From: DAOVRD01 sp964521715
Lineage (GTDB): Bacteria; Planctomycetota; Brocadiia; SM23-32
Assembly: GCA_964521715.1 (NCBI GenBank)
Contig: CAZFSS010000018.1
Span: 10,618-74,617 of the forward strand
DNA: 64,000 nucleotides
Reading direction: 5' to 3'
Part shown: piece after piece, positions 16,618 to 25,182 of the stretch
Layout of the letters: each line of letters starts with the position of its first letter
How positions within the stretch are numbered: position 1 is the stretch's first letter
Program-made: the position numbers and the translations under genes
Notes under the pieces: model-generated
Seen by the model: the letters and a program-made list of their open reading frames with translations, nothing else
What the model was told of the DNA's origin: nothing
Databases searched by the model: none

Positions 16618-17931
16618 TCACTTCCTCACGTACGGGCTCCGTTTGACCGACCCGGGGACGGCCACGCACGCGAGGTCCATCTTCGAGTAGTGCGGCAGCG
16701 CCGCGGGGCCGCCTATGACGTAGATGAACTCGTCGATGAAGTCCTGCGTGGGGCCGTCCATGCCTCGGATGTACTCGGCAGGCACCTTGCGGTCCTTCGC
16801 AGCGATGTTGCCCACGTCCGTCAGGGCCGTCTGCGTGACTCCCTTGCTCCTCTCCAGGACGACGGACTTCTTCGTCTCGCCGTCGAGCATGGCCTGCACG
16901 CTGGCGAAGCCGACCTTGTATGCCTCGCTGGCATCCACGGGGGACATCATGCAGCTCCGCTGGATGTGCTGCGGGTTGAGCACGCAGTCCTTTACGCTGC
17001 CCGGAACGGCCTCGACCTTAAGCTCGGCGCCGATGAGCTCCGCCAGGAAGACGGCCGGCGAGAACGAAGTGGCTCGGCCGTGCTGGATGTTGCCGTGGGC
17101 GTCGTAGACGACCTCCGTGGCGTACACCTCCGCAATGCTCTTGCCCGATTGCTTGTCTGTCAGGTCCTCCTGCACGACGACAGCGGCCTGACCAAGCCGC
17201 GTGATGACGTCGTCCATGCGGCCAAGGAAAGCCTCCTTGTCGAACGGGATCTCCTTGCACAGGATGACGTGCGGCGCCCGGTCGGGGACCATGTCGCCCT
17301 TGGGGTCGACGCGCGCGAAGGCGGTCCCTTGCGCCAGCCAGCCGGCCTTGCGCCCCATCACCTGATAGATCACGACGGGGGCGATGTCGAACCCCTGCAC
17401 GATCTTGTCGCCCTTGCGGAAGTTCGCCGTCACGCGGTAGGAGGAGAAGTCGCTGTGCACGTTCTTCAGCGCCGTGGCGTTGTAGAGGGCTGCCGAGCCC
17501 CAGCCGGGGCAATGGTGCGTGACGCACAGGTCGTTGTCGACCGTCTTGATGGCGTGGATGGCCTGCACGTCGCAGACGGCCATCAGCCCCAGGAGCTGAT
17601 CGGCGCTGTCATTGCCGCCGATGTAAACCATCCCGTCCACCCCGAGGGCCGCCACGTTCTCGGCGATCTTCTTGTACTCGCGCTCCTTCGGCTTGATCCG
17701 GGTCGTCTTCAGCCCGGCGCCGGGGCCGTTGAAGATGAACGACGTGGGGTCCATGTGACTCAAGTCGACGATGTTGCCGTCGATGTTGGCGTTGAGCAGA
17801 CCCTCCAGCCCGTTGATCATGCCGTAGATCTCGACGCCCGCCTTCTGCGCGGCTTCCATGGCGCCGGCCACTTCCCAGTCGATCACGGGCGTGGGTCCGC
17901 CGGACTCCCCGATGATGATCCTGCTGACCAT
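16618..17931 (-). CDS. pfp: PPi-type 6-phosphofructokinase
   Basis: A 437-residue PFK of the group using pyrophosphate. Motifs: SGGPTPVID at 10-18, IGGNDSADQL at 104-113, the catalytic KTVDND at 129-134 and the substrate-binding QVMGRKAGWLA. D108 replaces the ATP-specific Gly (Gly104 in E. coli PfkA) and K129 replaces the second discriminator, both hallmarks of PPi enzymes. N107 occupies the position that is normally Asp in GGDD/GGDG, which is unusual. It would allow reversible, ATP-sparing glycolysis. The start ATG 17931 is chosen for GGAGG 9 bases upstream; ATG 17940 abuts the ribosome site. Confidence 0.92.
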   Translation of the reverse strand: MVSRIIIGESGGPTPVIDWEVAGAMEAAQKAGVEIYGMINGLEGLLNANIDGNIVDLSHMDPTSFIFNGPGAGLKTTRIKPKEREYKKIAENVAALGVDGMVYIGGNDSADQLLGLMAVCDVQAIHAIKTVDNDLCVTHHCPGWGSAALYNATALKNVHSDFSSYRVTANFRKGDKIVQGFDIAPVVIYQVMGRKAGWLAQGTAFARVDPKGDMVPDRAPHVILCKEIPFDKEAFLGRMDDVITRLGQAAVVVQEDLTDKQSGKSIAEVYATEVVYDAHGNIQHGRATSFSPAVFLAELIGAELKVEAVPGSVKDCVLNPQHIQRSCMMSPVDASEAYKVGFASVQAMLDGETKKSVVLERSKGVTQTALTDVGNIAAKDRKVPAEYIRGMDGPTQDFIDEFIYVIGGPAALPHYSKMDLACVAVPGSVKRSPYVRK

Positions 17932-17991
17932 GCCTGACATCCTCCGCAAGTGCAAGAAACAGGCGCTGAGCCCCCGTCGTTGCGACCCATT

Positions 17992-18020
17992 ACTATAAAC
18001 CAACCGTCCCGCGCTGGCAA
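17992..18020 (-). promoter_or_regulatory. Promoter of the PPi-PFK gene
   Basis: On the minus strand TTGCCA (18015-18020), 17-base spacer, TATAGT (17992-17997), 60 bases before the start codon. It is nearly back-to-back with the plus-strand promoter at 18042. Confidence 0.6.
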
Positions 18021-18041
18021 CGACAGGCCGCTCGGCGTCGC

Positions 18042-18070
18042 TTGACAGGCCATGTTGCGCGGACTTAAAT
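18042..18070 (+). promoter_or_regulatory. Promoter of the metallo-beta-lactamase-fold gene
   Basis: Consensus -35 TTGACA (18042-18047), 17-base spacer, weaker -10 TTAAAT (18065-18070). The gene starts at 18130. Confidence 0.55.
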
Positions 18071-18129
18071 GGTGCTCCTCAAGGCCCGCCGGCGCGGCCG
18101 GGCGGCTTGCCAGTCACAGGGGGAAGGCG

Positions 18130-18837
18130 ATGGGAATGCGGCTGATCGGTCCGGTCTACCTGGTGGGCGGCCAGGACTACAACATGGTCTACCTGGACTG
18201 GCCGGCTAACGACTGCAACGCCTACCTGGTCGACACGGGCGACCCCCTGGTGATGATCGACTGCGGCTGCGGCGAGAGCCTGTCGGGCATCCTCGGCAAC
18301 ATCGCCGAGATGGGGCTTGCGGCGGCCGATATCAGTCACGTCTTCCTCACGCACGCCCACATGCCGCACGCCGGGGCCGCCGAGGACCTGCGCAGGAACG
18401 GCGTGGAGGTGGTCGCGTCCGCCGCCACGGCCGAGATCGTGCGCGCCGGGGGCCCGGGCACCGTGGCCTACCACTATCATCGCCGGTTCATACGCGTCGA
18501 GCAGGCGACCGCGATGGGCGATGGGGAGACGCTGACGCTGGGGGCGTGCGAGTTCCGCAGCGTGCCGATGCCGGGGCATTCGGCCGACTCAACCGGCTGG
18601 GAGATGACCCACGAGGGGCGGCGGATGCTGTTCTGCGGGGACGCCGTGCGTTCGCCCTTGCTGGAGCAGTTCCGCAACCGGCCGGACTATGACCGGCAGG
18701 CCTACCTCGGATCGCTCCTGCGCCTGCTGGAGGACCCGCCGGAGGTGCTCTACCCCGGCCACGGCCCCGTCTGCGTGTCGAAGACGGAGCAGTGGATCGG
18801 CGAGGAGATCAAGAAACTCCTGCGCCACCCCGGCTGA
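18130..18837 (+). CDS. Metallo-beta-lactamase-fold hydrolase with HxHxPH motif
   Basis: A 235-residue MBL-fold protein. Metal-site positions are seen at H75, H77 and H80 (THAHMPHAGA), H150 (PMPGHSADS), D171 (LFCGDAV) and H211 (YPGHGPV). The Asp that normally completes HxHxDH is P79, so the second metal site lacks a ligand and the enzyme may be mononuclear or altered. The general arrangement resembles glyoxalase II-type thiolesterases; the substrate is unknown. ATG 18130 follows GGGGGAAGGCG; ATG 18136 is an alternative. Confidence 0.8.
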   Translation: MGMRLIGPVYLVGGQDYNMVYLDWPANDCNAYLVDTGDPLVMIDCGCGESLSGILGNIAEMGLAAADISHVFLTHAHMPHAGAAEDLRRNGVEVVASAATAEIVRAGGPGTVAYHYHRRFIRVEQATAMGDGETLTLGACEFRSVPMPGHSADSTGWEMTHEGRRMLFCGDAVRSPLLEQFRNRPDYDRQAYLGSLLRLLEDPPEVLYPGHGPVCVSKTEQWIGEEIKKLLRHPG

Positions 18838-19658
18838 CGCTGGCACCCGTGGCGCTTTCGCATCTGGGTTCCTTCCTTGCCAGGTGGCGGTCGGCCTCGA
18901 TCTACTCCGTAAGCGAGTGCTGGTCCACCTCGCCCACGCGTGCCCGAGGTAGTCCCGCGCCTGCCGGACGAAGGCGGGTCGCCCCGGGCGCTCTTGCGCC
19001 CCTGGGCGTTCTTTTCGATGGCGTCCTTCAGCGCTTGGTCGCCATAGCTATGGAGCGTCGGCGACTCGTCCGCCATGTCCTTCCCTTTCGCCAAAGAAAA
19101 CAGGCCGCGCAGAGGGTGCAGGCCCCTGCACGGCCCGTTGGTTTCCTTGGCTCTCAGGCCCGGCGGTTGCTTGTCCGCCGTAGCCCCGTCCTCACGGAGC
19201 GTCGGCGGATCAGCCGCCGGACAGCCTGTTTGCTCTCACCTGCTCATCCTACCCGATTCACTCCGTGTCGCAAGCTTGGACCGAAGATCGGCTCCATGCA
19301 CCGCCCACCCTGAAGACTCCTTGCGGACGATGCTCGCCCACAGCGCACCAGCAGCGGACGGAAGCTGCGTTCGCGCCTACAGGCTGGCGTGCACGCCCGG
19401 TGCCCTTGCACCCAAGACCACGGAGTGTACGCCGGCCCGGCTACAGACTGCCGTGCAACTGCACGAACGCAGCCCGTCCTGTCCTGCGGTGCCAAGCATC
19501 GCTGCCGAGTCCAGACTTCCTGCAACAGACGCACAGTCTCGGTGCGGCGGTCTGCCGCGAGGCCGCCAGCGTGGGTGGCTTGCTGGCGCAATGGCCGGCT
19601 CTGGAGCGCAAGGTCTTGGTCTCCCTCGGTCCGATTCGTCGCTCGCCTTGATTGCAGG
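18838..19658. other. Gene-poor interval at the start of an atypical island
   Basis: About 820 bases with no convincing gene. On the minus strand a short frame begins at 19076 after GGGAAGGAC (MADESPTLHSYGDQALKDAI, then a low-quality tail); it may be the start of a degraded gene but I do not recognise it. The codon pattern that marks neighbouring genes (third-position G/C) is absent. The stretch adjoins the terminase remnant and is visibly less GC-rich than its flanks. Confidence 0.4.
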
Positions 19659-19687
19659 TTGACCGCAGCCGAGGGCGAATGTACAGT
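19659..19687 (+). promoter_or_regulatory. Promoter of the lipoprotein hydrolase gene
   Basis: TTGACC (19659-19664), 17-base spacer, TACAGT (19682-19687). The gene starts 38 bases downstream of the -10 box. Confidence 0.6.
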
Positions 19688-19724
19688 GTGTCCGCCATCA
19701 GGCGGGCAATCGGCCGTGTTGACC

Positions 19725-20621
19725 ATGCTAAGAGTGGTCAGCAGGCTCTGTCTGCTGGCCTCAGGCCTCCTCGCAGCAGGATGTCTCTGGCCTGTATGTC
19801 CAGCGGAGGACAGCGGAGTGAACGGCGAGCAGGCTGCAAACGTCATGTTAGGTGCGGAGCCTATACTGCTGAACCGCGGGGCGCACGGCTGTTGCCTCCT
19901 CCTTCATGGATGGTTGACTTCACCCTCGGACTTTGGGCAGCTCCCAACAGCTCTGGCTGAAGCAGGCTGGGACGTCTGCGCGCCATTGCATCCTGGGCAT
20001 GGCAAGAGACCGTCCGACTTAGCAGACATTACGGCTGACGACGTGCTAGATGCGGCCCACAGACAGTATCAGGAGCTGTCTCAGCGATATTCGAAGGTTG
20101 TGCTTGTAGGTTTCAGCATGGGGGGTACCGTTGCGACGATCCTTGCCGCCGAGAAACCTCCCTGGCGGCTCGTGCTCGTAGCTCCATTCTACAGGATCAG
20201 ATACCGGTGGTACTACGTTCTCCCCCTGGGCCTATGGAACACGCTCGTCTCGCCGTTTGTCGAATACATCCGCTACAGCGAGAGGCTGGTTCCCGTGAAT
20301 CGTCCCGAAGGAGTGGCAGAAGTCATTGCGTACCGCACTTTCCCCAGGAGCGCGGCGGACTTCGTTTTCGAATTGCGGCGCCGTGCGACGGAGGAAGTGC
20401 AACCAGAGAACCTGAAGATGCCGATTCTGTTGGTCTACTCCTTGCACGACGACGTCTCCTCGAGTCGCAGTATACTGCATCTGCTCCGCAGGATACCCGA
20501 TTCCCAGAAGGTCGTGGTTTCATACGAACGATCTAACCATCACATCTTCCACGATTACGACAGAGATGACGCTGTGGCACAGATAGTCCGCTTCCTTGGA
20601 ACGCTCGAGACTGAAGAGTAA
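19725..20621 (+). CDS. Lipoprotein alpha/beta-hydrolase (carboxylesterase/lipase-like)
   Basis: A 298-residue lipoprotein: the lipobox is LLAAGC (Cys20) after a short hydrophobic leader. The hydrolase fold shows the oxyanion HGWLTSP, the nucleophile elbow GFSMGG, the acid in YSLHDDVSS and the terminal His in SNHHIFHD. Size and motifs resemble carboxylesterase Est30 and monoacylglycerol lipases. Its base composition is lower in GC and its codon use looser than its neighbours, suggesting transfer. The start ATG 19725 is preferred over the long upstream frame because it places the lipobox correctly and follows a promoter. Confidence 0.82.
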   Translation: MLRVVSRLCLLASGLLAAGCLWPVCPAEDSGVNGEQAANVMLGAEPILLNRGAHGCCLLLHGWLTSPSDFGQLPTALAEAGWDVCAPLHPGHGKRPSDLADITADDVLDAAHRQYQELSQRYSKVVLVGFSMGGTVATILAAEKPPWRLVLVAPFYRIRYRWYYVLPLGLWNTLVSPFVEYIRYSERLVPVNRPEGVAEVIAYRTFPRSAADFVFELRRRATEEVQPENLKMPILLVYSLHDDVSSSRSILHLLRRIPDSQKVVVSYERSNHHIFHDYDRDDAVAQIVRFLGTLETEE

Positions 20622-20812
20622 AACGGTTACCTTCCCCCGCACAGCATCTGCAAGGAGCGCCTTCTGGCGGCTGAGGATCGCGGCCATCGTGGACAGCATC
20701 TCGCTAGGTTGGCTCAGTACCAGAGAACATATTGCAGGCTCCAGGGCACATGCAAGCCAATTCAGCTTCAGCGGCTACGGAGCACCCGACTCCATGTCGG
20801 GCGCCCGTTCCT

Positions 20813-21255
20813 TCAGAGGGGGCCTCGTCGGAGTTCTGACAGCTTGAGCCGCCTGCGCTCACTCCGTGCCTTGGCGGTTGCGCCTATATGCTGCACGCCC
20901 TGCATGGACGCCGCCGCCGCACATCCTACCACGCAGTCGAACCAGCGGTTGTCCGGCTTGTGGGCCGGCAGCTTCCACTCGTCCACGGTGCGGCCGCGGC
21001 CCTCGCTGCGGACCCATTACTCGGACGTGACGTGCTCGGCAGACAGGCGGTGGCGGACCGCTTTGGGCGAAAGATGGAGAGGCAGCCTGCACCGCCCATC
21101 GGCGTTCCTAGCCGCTCGTGCACGAACGACTTCCAGTAGTTGTGCGCGCCTGCAGCGGCGCATCCTACGGACTGGCCCTTCGGGCTTACGAGCCGTTTGC
21201 TCACCTTCGTTCGGAAACAGGGCTTGGTGTCGACCTCGACGTGCCGTAGTGCTCC
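20813..21255 (-). pseudogene. Broken phage terminase large-subunit-like gene (C-terminal part)
   Basis: Minus-strand frames join into one protein-like sequence: VDTKPCFRTKVSKRLVSPKG, then HNYWKSFVHERLGTPMG..CLSIF, a one-base frameshift near 21070, SPKAVRHRLSAEHVTSE, a TAA stop (about 21005-21010, where Tyr would be expected), then WVRSEGRGRTVDEWKLPAHK, PDNRWFDCVVGCAAAASMQG and an ending RRRLKLSELRRGPL with stop at 20813. The DN-x-W-x-D-C block followed by a small-residue helix resembles the nuclease end of GpA-type terminases. Assignment is from memory of that family and not certain, but the frameshift plus stop inside conserved-looking sequence is direct evidence of decay. Confidence 0.5.
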
Positions 21256-21436
21256 TCGCCGGTTCAGGCGGGATGCTACCAGCTTGCGGCGCGGGGCCAC
21301 ACGCATTGGAGTGCAAAGCGCGTGCGGACGTGGTAGAATCGCCGCTCTTCGGCGCCCCGGCGGCCGCAGGCGCAGGACGGCACCCTCCGCGGGCGAGACA
21401 TCACTCCAGTCCCTTCGGACGGAGGAAGGAGCAGTC

Positions 21437-22306
21437 ATGGCAGCCAAGTTGATCGAAGGTGAACCGATCGCCGAACGAATCAAGAAGCAGGTGCGCGCGG
21501 ACATCGAGGCCCTCAGCCGCGTGCCGAAGCTGGTCGGCGTTCTGGCCAGCGACAATCCCGGCGCGAAGTACTACGCCGGCAGCCAGGAGAAGGCCTGCGC
21601 CGAGGTCGGCATAGACTATGAGCTGCGCGAGCTCGCGCCCGACTCCTCCCAGGCCGACATGGAAGCCCACATCGCCGGGATAAACGCCGACGAGGGCGTC
21701 ACCGGCGTCATCCTGCTCATGCCCGTGCCGAACGGCGTCAACGCCCGCCAGGTCCAGCAGGCCATCCTGCCGGACAAGGACGTCGAGGGCGTCCATCCGG
21801 CCAACATCGGCAAGCTCTTCTACGGGGACTTCTCACTGGCGCCCTGCACGCCGCACGCCGTCATCGCCATGCTCCAGGATGCGGGCGTGAACCTGAAGGG
21901 CAGGGAGACCGTCGTCATCGGCCACAGCGAGATCGTGGGCAAGCCCACCGTGGTGATGCTGCTTCAGTCCATCATGGAGTCGCCGACGGTGACGTGCTGC
22001 CACATCGCCACGCGCGACCTGGCCTTCCACGTCGGGCGGGCGGAGGTCCTGATCGTCGCCGCCGGCAAGGCGGGCCTGGTCAAGGGCAAGATGGTGAAGG
22101 AAGGCGCCGTCATCATCGACGTGGGCATCAACCGCGTCAAGGTCGAAGAGGGCGGCAAGACCAAGACGCGGATCGTCGGCGACGTGGAGTTCGAGGCCGC
22201 GAGGGAGAGGGCGTCGCTCATCACGCCCGTCCCCGGCGGCGTGGGGCTCGTGACGACGGCGATGCTTCTCCAGAACACGGTCGAGTGCGCCCGCCGGCAG
22301 GCGTAA
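21437..22306 (+). CDS. folD: FolD-family methylene-THF dehydrogenase/cyclohydrolase homologue with altered catalytic residues
   Basis: A 289-residue FolD homologue of normal length, with the family nucleotide-site and tail motifs: VVIGHSEIVGKPTVVMLL, the RDLAFHVGRAEVLIVAAGK region, IIDVGINR and SLITPVPGGVGLVTTAMLL. Substrate-site residues differ. The catalytic Lys (Lys56 human) is Q50 in YYAGSQEKAC; the Gln of QLPLP (Gln100 human) is L94 in VILLMPVP; the Asp of KDVDG (Asp125 human) is E117. The Lys is needed for cyclohydrolase activity in characterised enzymes, so this is probably a dehydrogenase only, or acts on another pterin. ATG 21437 is preceded by GGAGGAAGGA. A TAGAAT -10-like box lies at 21334. 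A methyltransferase gene follows after 70 bases. Confidence 0.85.
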   Translation: MAAKLIEGEPIAERIKKQVRADIEALSRVPKLVGVLASDNPGAKYYAGSQEKACAEVGIDYELRELAPDSSQADMEAHIAGINADEGVTGVILLMPVPNGVNARQVQQAILPDKDVEGVHPANIGKLFYGDFSLAPCTPHAVIAMLQDAGVNLKGRETVVIGHSEIVGKPTVVMLLQSIMESPTVTCCHIATRDLAFHVGRAEVLIVAAGKAGLVKGKMVKEGAVIIDVGINRVKVEEGGKTKTRIVGDVEFEAARERASLITPVPGGVGLVTTAMLLQNTVECARRQA

Positions 22307-22376
22307 GCGCCGCGCCATTTGGCGCAGCCAGGATCGGCCTCCCGCGAAGCTCCACGCCATAGTCCCGAGGTCCCCC

Positions 22377-23114
22377 ATGGCCCGACTGACCGACAGGCAG
22401 GATGCGTACGGCCACCTGGTATACGACTTCCTGCACGGCCGCCCCGGCTACGAGGTCAACGAGAGAGACGACGGCTTCGTCGGCATCTCCCTCGGCGCCG
22501 AGGCCTACTTCGCCGGCTACGAGGACTGGCCCGCCCATCAGCGGGAGGGCATCCGGTTCGCGCGCGGGAGGGTGCTCGACGTCGGCTGCGGCGCCGGCCG
22601 CGTCGCCCTGTACCTCCAGGACAAGGGCCTGGACGTGGTCGGCATCGACGTCTCGCCGCTCACCGTCAAGACGTGCGAGCAGCTCGGGCTGAATGACGCC
22701 CGCGTCATGCCTGTCACCCAGGTGAGTCGCAGGCTCGGCACGTTCGACACGATCGTGATGTACGGCAATAACTTCGGCCTGTTCGGCAGCTTCAGGCGCG
22801 CGCGATGGCTGCTCGGGCGCTTTCGCGGCATAACGAGCGATACGGCCCGGATCATCGCCGAGAGCAACGACCCGTACGCGACCGATCAGCCCTGCCACCT
22901 GAGGTACCACAAACTCAACAGGAAGCGCGGGCGGATGGGCGGCCAGCTCCGCCTGCGCGTGAGGTATCAGGGCTACATGACGCCGTGGTTCGATTACCTG
23001 CTCGTCTCGAGGGACGAAATGCAAGAGATCCTGGAGGGCACGGGCTGGCGCGTCGGCCGGTTCATCGGCTCGGACGGCTCGCCCTACGTCGCCGTGATCG
23101 AGAGGGACGGTTAG
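22377..23114 (+). CDS. Class I SAM-dependent methyltransferase
   Basis: A 245-residue Rossmann methyltransferase. Motif I is VLDVGCGAGRVALYL (about 64-78), followed by the acidic ribose contact GIDVS and a motif IV-like FDTIVMYGNNFGLFG. The C-terminal part carries the substrate lid and is basic. The substrate cannot be deduced; it is downstream of the FolD homologue and may share its transcript. Confidence 0.85.
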   Translation: MARLTDRQDAYGHLVYDFLHGRPGYEVNERDDGFVGISLGAEAYFAGYEDWPAHQREGIRFARGRVLDVGCGAGRVALYLQDKGLDVVGIDVSPLTVKTCEQLGLNDARVMPVTQVSRRLGTFDTIVMYGNNFGLFGSFRRARWLLGRFRGITSDTARIIAESNDPYATDQPCHLRYHKLNRKRGRMGGQLRLRVRYQGYMTPWFDYLLVSRDEMQEILEGTGWRVGRFIGSDGSPYVAVIERDG

Positions 23115-23162
23115 CCTTCCGCACGGGGCCGCGGCCGTGGGACGCCGGGGCGGCGATCGTGT

Positions 23163-23783
23163 ATGCTGATTGACATGCTCGAGTTCGTGCTGGTTAACCA
23201 CTTCCGCCTGGCGCTGGACGCGGCGCTGCTCTTTGCCGTCGGGCTGTTCGCCTCGTGGCCCGTCGTGCACTACCGCCTGGAAGGCGTCGCGCGCCTGCCC
23301 CTGGCGCTCTTCCGGCTTGTGCTGCGCCTCATCGGCAGGTCGCCGGGCGTCCCCCGCATGACCGCCGTCATCTGGTGTTTCAACTCGCTCACGATCTTCG
23401 TCTACATGGCGAGCGGCTTTCACCCCCTCCTGCCCAAGCTGTTCGGCATCTGGACGGGCATGAACATCGGCGTCGTCCTGGGGATGGCGCGGCACGAAGA
23501 GGACCTGCTGCAGGCGGGCACGCCGGCTCCCGGGCAGTGGGTGCCCCCTCCCCTGCTTGCGACTGCTTGCGGCGCGCTCGTGCTCGTGCTGGAGCTGCCC
23601 TGTTTCTGGTTCTCGATCGCCATGGGCATCGGCATGGGTCACGCGGTCGAGTCCGGGCAGCCCTACCTGAGCGTCCTTGCGTCAAGGGCAGCGGCGTACG
23701 CGTGCGTCATCGTGCCCGTGCTGGCTGCCAGCGCCGTGTGCGAGGCCGTCGCCATCCGCGGCTCCGCCGGCCGCGCTCGCTAG
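23163..23783 (+). CDS. Integral membrane protein, SpoIIM/DUF95-like
   Basis: A 206-residue protein with about five membrane helices (roughly 7-30, 68-85, 92-106, 128-155, 168-196). The block FNSLTIFVYMASGFHPLLPK and the later LELPCFWFSIAMGIGMG resemble the N-x-x, G and E-h-P-a-x-x-h-a-x-a-x-G patterns of the SpoIIM/DUF95 family. That resemblance is moderate. ATG 23163 lacks a strong ribosome site; ATG 23175 is an alternative. Confidence 0.6.
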   Translation: MLIDMLEFVLVNHFRLALDAALLFAVGLFASWPVVHYRLEGVARLPLALFRLVLRLIGRSPGVPRMTAVIWCFNSLTIFVYMASGFHPLLPKLFGIWTGMNIGVVLGMARHEEDLLQAGTPAPGQWVPPPLLATACGALVLVLELPCFWFSIAMGIGMGHAVESGQPYLSVLASRAAAYACVIVPVLAASAVCEAVAIRGSAGRAR

Positions 23784-23942
23784 TCCGGGCGTTTCCCCAA
23801 CCGCGACCACGCGACGGAATCCGCGAGGTGCACGAGACGCGCCGGCGCACGCGCGCGGGGCAATGCAGCGAAACGGGCCACCCTCTGTCCGAGTCGCAGC
23901 CAGGCGGCTATAATGGGGGGACGGCCGAGAGAAAGGTTCTCT

Positions 23943-24941
23943 ATGGCGAAGCAGGACGGCGAAGGCAACCTGAGCAGGCGGGGGTTCCTGATCGGCGCAG
24001 CGGCAGGCGCGGCGATCCTGTCCGGCCTGCGCGTCATCGCGGGGCGGCGCGCCCGCCTGCGCGTGAGGGATCACGCCCCCAACGACCTCGCGCCCAGCCT
24101 CGCCATCATCCACGGCGACGCGGGCGACGGCGACGAGAGGTCGGTGGTGACGAAGATGACACGCCGGGCCATCGAGGCGCTCGGCGGCATAGACAGGCTC
24201 GTGTCCGGCGGCGAGACTGTGGTCATCAAACCCAACATGGCCTGGGTCTGGGGGCCGCCGATGGCCACCAATACGAACCCGTGGGTCGTCGCCGCGCTGG
24301 TCGAGATGTGCCTGGAAGCGGGCGCCGGGCGCGTGCGCGTGATGGATAACACCATCTCCAAGGACCCGTCGAAGCCCTACGAGGCGAGCGGCGTCGCGCA
24401 GGCGGCCGCCGAGGCCGGCGCCGATGTGGCCTACGTGGACCGCCCGGGGGCTGTCGAGCTTCCGATCCCGGATGCGTTCGCCGTCGACCGCTGGCCGTTC
24501 TGCCAGGAGTTCGTCAACGCGGACCTCTGCGACGTGCTCATCAACGTGCCCATCCTGAAGGACCACGGCACCAGCCGCCTGAGCATCGGGCTGAAGAACG
24601 CCTTCGGCATGGTCGGGGGCGACCGCGGGCAGCTCCACCGCCAGATCCACCAGAAGATCCCCGACCTGCACCGCGTCATCAAGGTCGACCTGACCGTGAT
24701 GGATTGCTACCGGGTGCTGCGCACGCACGGCCCGACCGGCGGGACGCTGGAAGACGTGGACAGCTCGCACGAGGGGGCACGCCGCGTCGTGGCCAGCACC
24801 GACCCGGTCGCCGTGGACTCCTACGGCGCGCACATGTTCGGCTACGGGCCGGACGAGATCGGCTTCGTCAAGAACGCAGCCGAGGCGGGGCTCGGCGCCG
24901 CCGACTGGCAGTCGCTGGACGTCACCGAAACCGAAGTCTGA
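23943..24941 (+). CDS. Tat-exported DUF362 family protein
   Basis: A 332-residue protein with a twin-arginine signal, LSRRGFLIGAAAGAAILSG (9-27), so a folded and perhaps cofactor-bearing protein is exported. The body matches the DUF362 family: VVIKPNMAW, LKDHGTSRLSIGLKNAFGMV (conserved K-N-x-x-G) and ASTDPVAVDSYGA. No ferredoxin-type Cys cluster is present, unlike many DUF362 proteins. A TATAAT box at 23909-23914 (weak -35) sits 28 bases upstream. The function of the family is not established. Confidence 0.88.
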   Translation: MAKQDGEGNLSRRGFLIGAAAGAAILSGLRVIAGRRARLRVRDHAPNDLAPSLAIIHGDAGDGDERSVVTKMTRRAIEALGGIDRLVSGGETVVIKPNMAWVWGPPMATNTNPWVVAALVEMCLEAGAGRVRVMDNTISKDPSKPYEASGVAQAAAEAGADVAYVDRPGAVELPIPDAFAVDRWPFCQEFVNADLCDVLINVPILKDHGTSRLSIGLKNAFGMVGGDRGQLHRQIHQKIPDLHRVIKVDLTVMDCYRVLRTHGPTGGTLEDVDSSHEGARRVVASTDPVAVDSYGAHMFGYGPDEIGFVKNAAEAGLGAADWQSLDVTETEV

Positions 24942-24970
24942 CACACTGCCAAAGACCCACCACGGAGACA

Positions 24971-25005
24971 GCCTACTCCGCCGTAGCAGCATCGGCTGCG
25001 AAGGC
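24971..25005 (+). repeat. Dispersed element CCTACTCCGCC...CGGCTGCGAAGG, copy 1
   Basis: Starts GCCTACTCCGCCGTAGCAGC and ends CGGCTGCGAAGGC. The same arrangement occurs inverted at 52816-52850 and in expanded form at 61707-61817. Confidence 0.6.
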
Positions 25006-25182
25006 CGGACAGTGGACACAGAAAACGAGAAGGCCAGGGTCAACCACCACGGCACGACGAACACCACGCTGGAATCTGTCACGCTGTTCCTGCCGCCTCT
25101 GTCATCCGTTGTTGTCGTAGTGATTGGTCTCGCTCTCGTCGTTCTCCGTGCCCTCCGTGTCTCCGTGGTGAATGCGTGAGGA

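Noticed and set aside
18750..19094. Minus-strand frame starting MAKGKDMADESPTL
   Set aside because: The first 25 residues are plausible, but the rest is low quality and runs antisense into the MBL-fold gene; noted only within the gene-poor interval.
19244..19846. A 200-residue minus-strand frame in the island
   Set aside because: No motif, no ribosome site, and it overlaps the promoter and start of the lipoprotein hydrolase.
21334..21339. TAGAAT as the folD promoter
   Set aside because: No acceptable -35 box at 16-18 bases (TTGGAG is 22 bases away), so not listed as a promoter.
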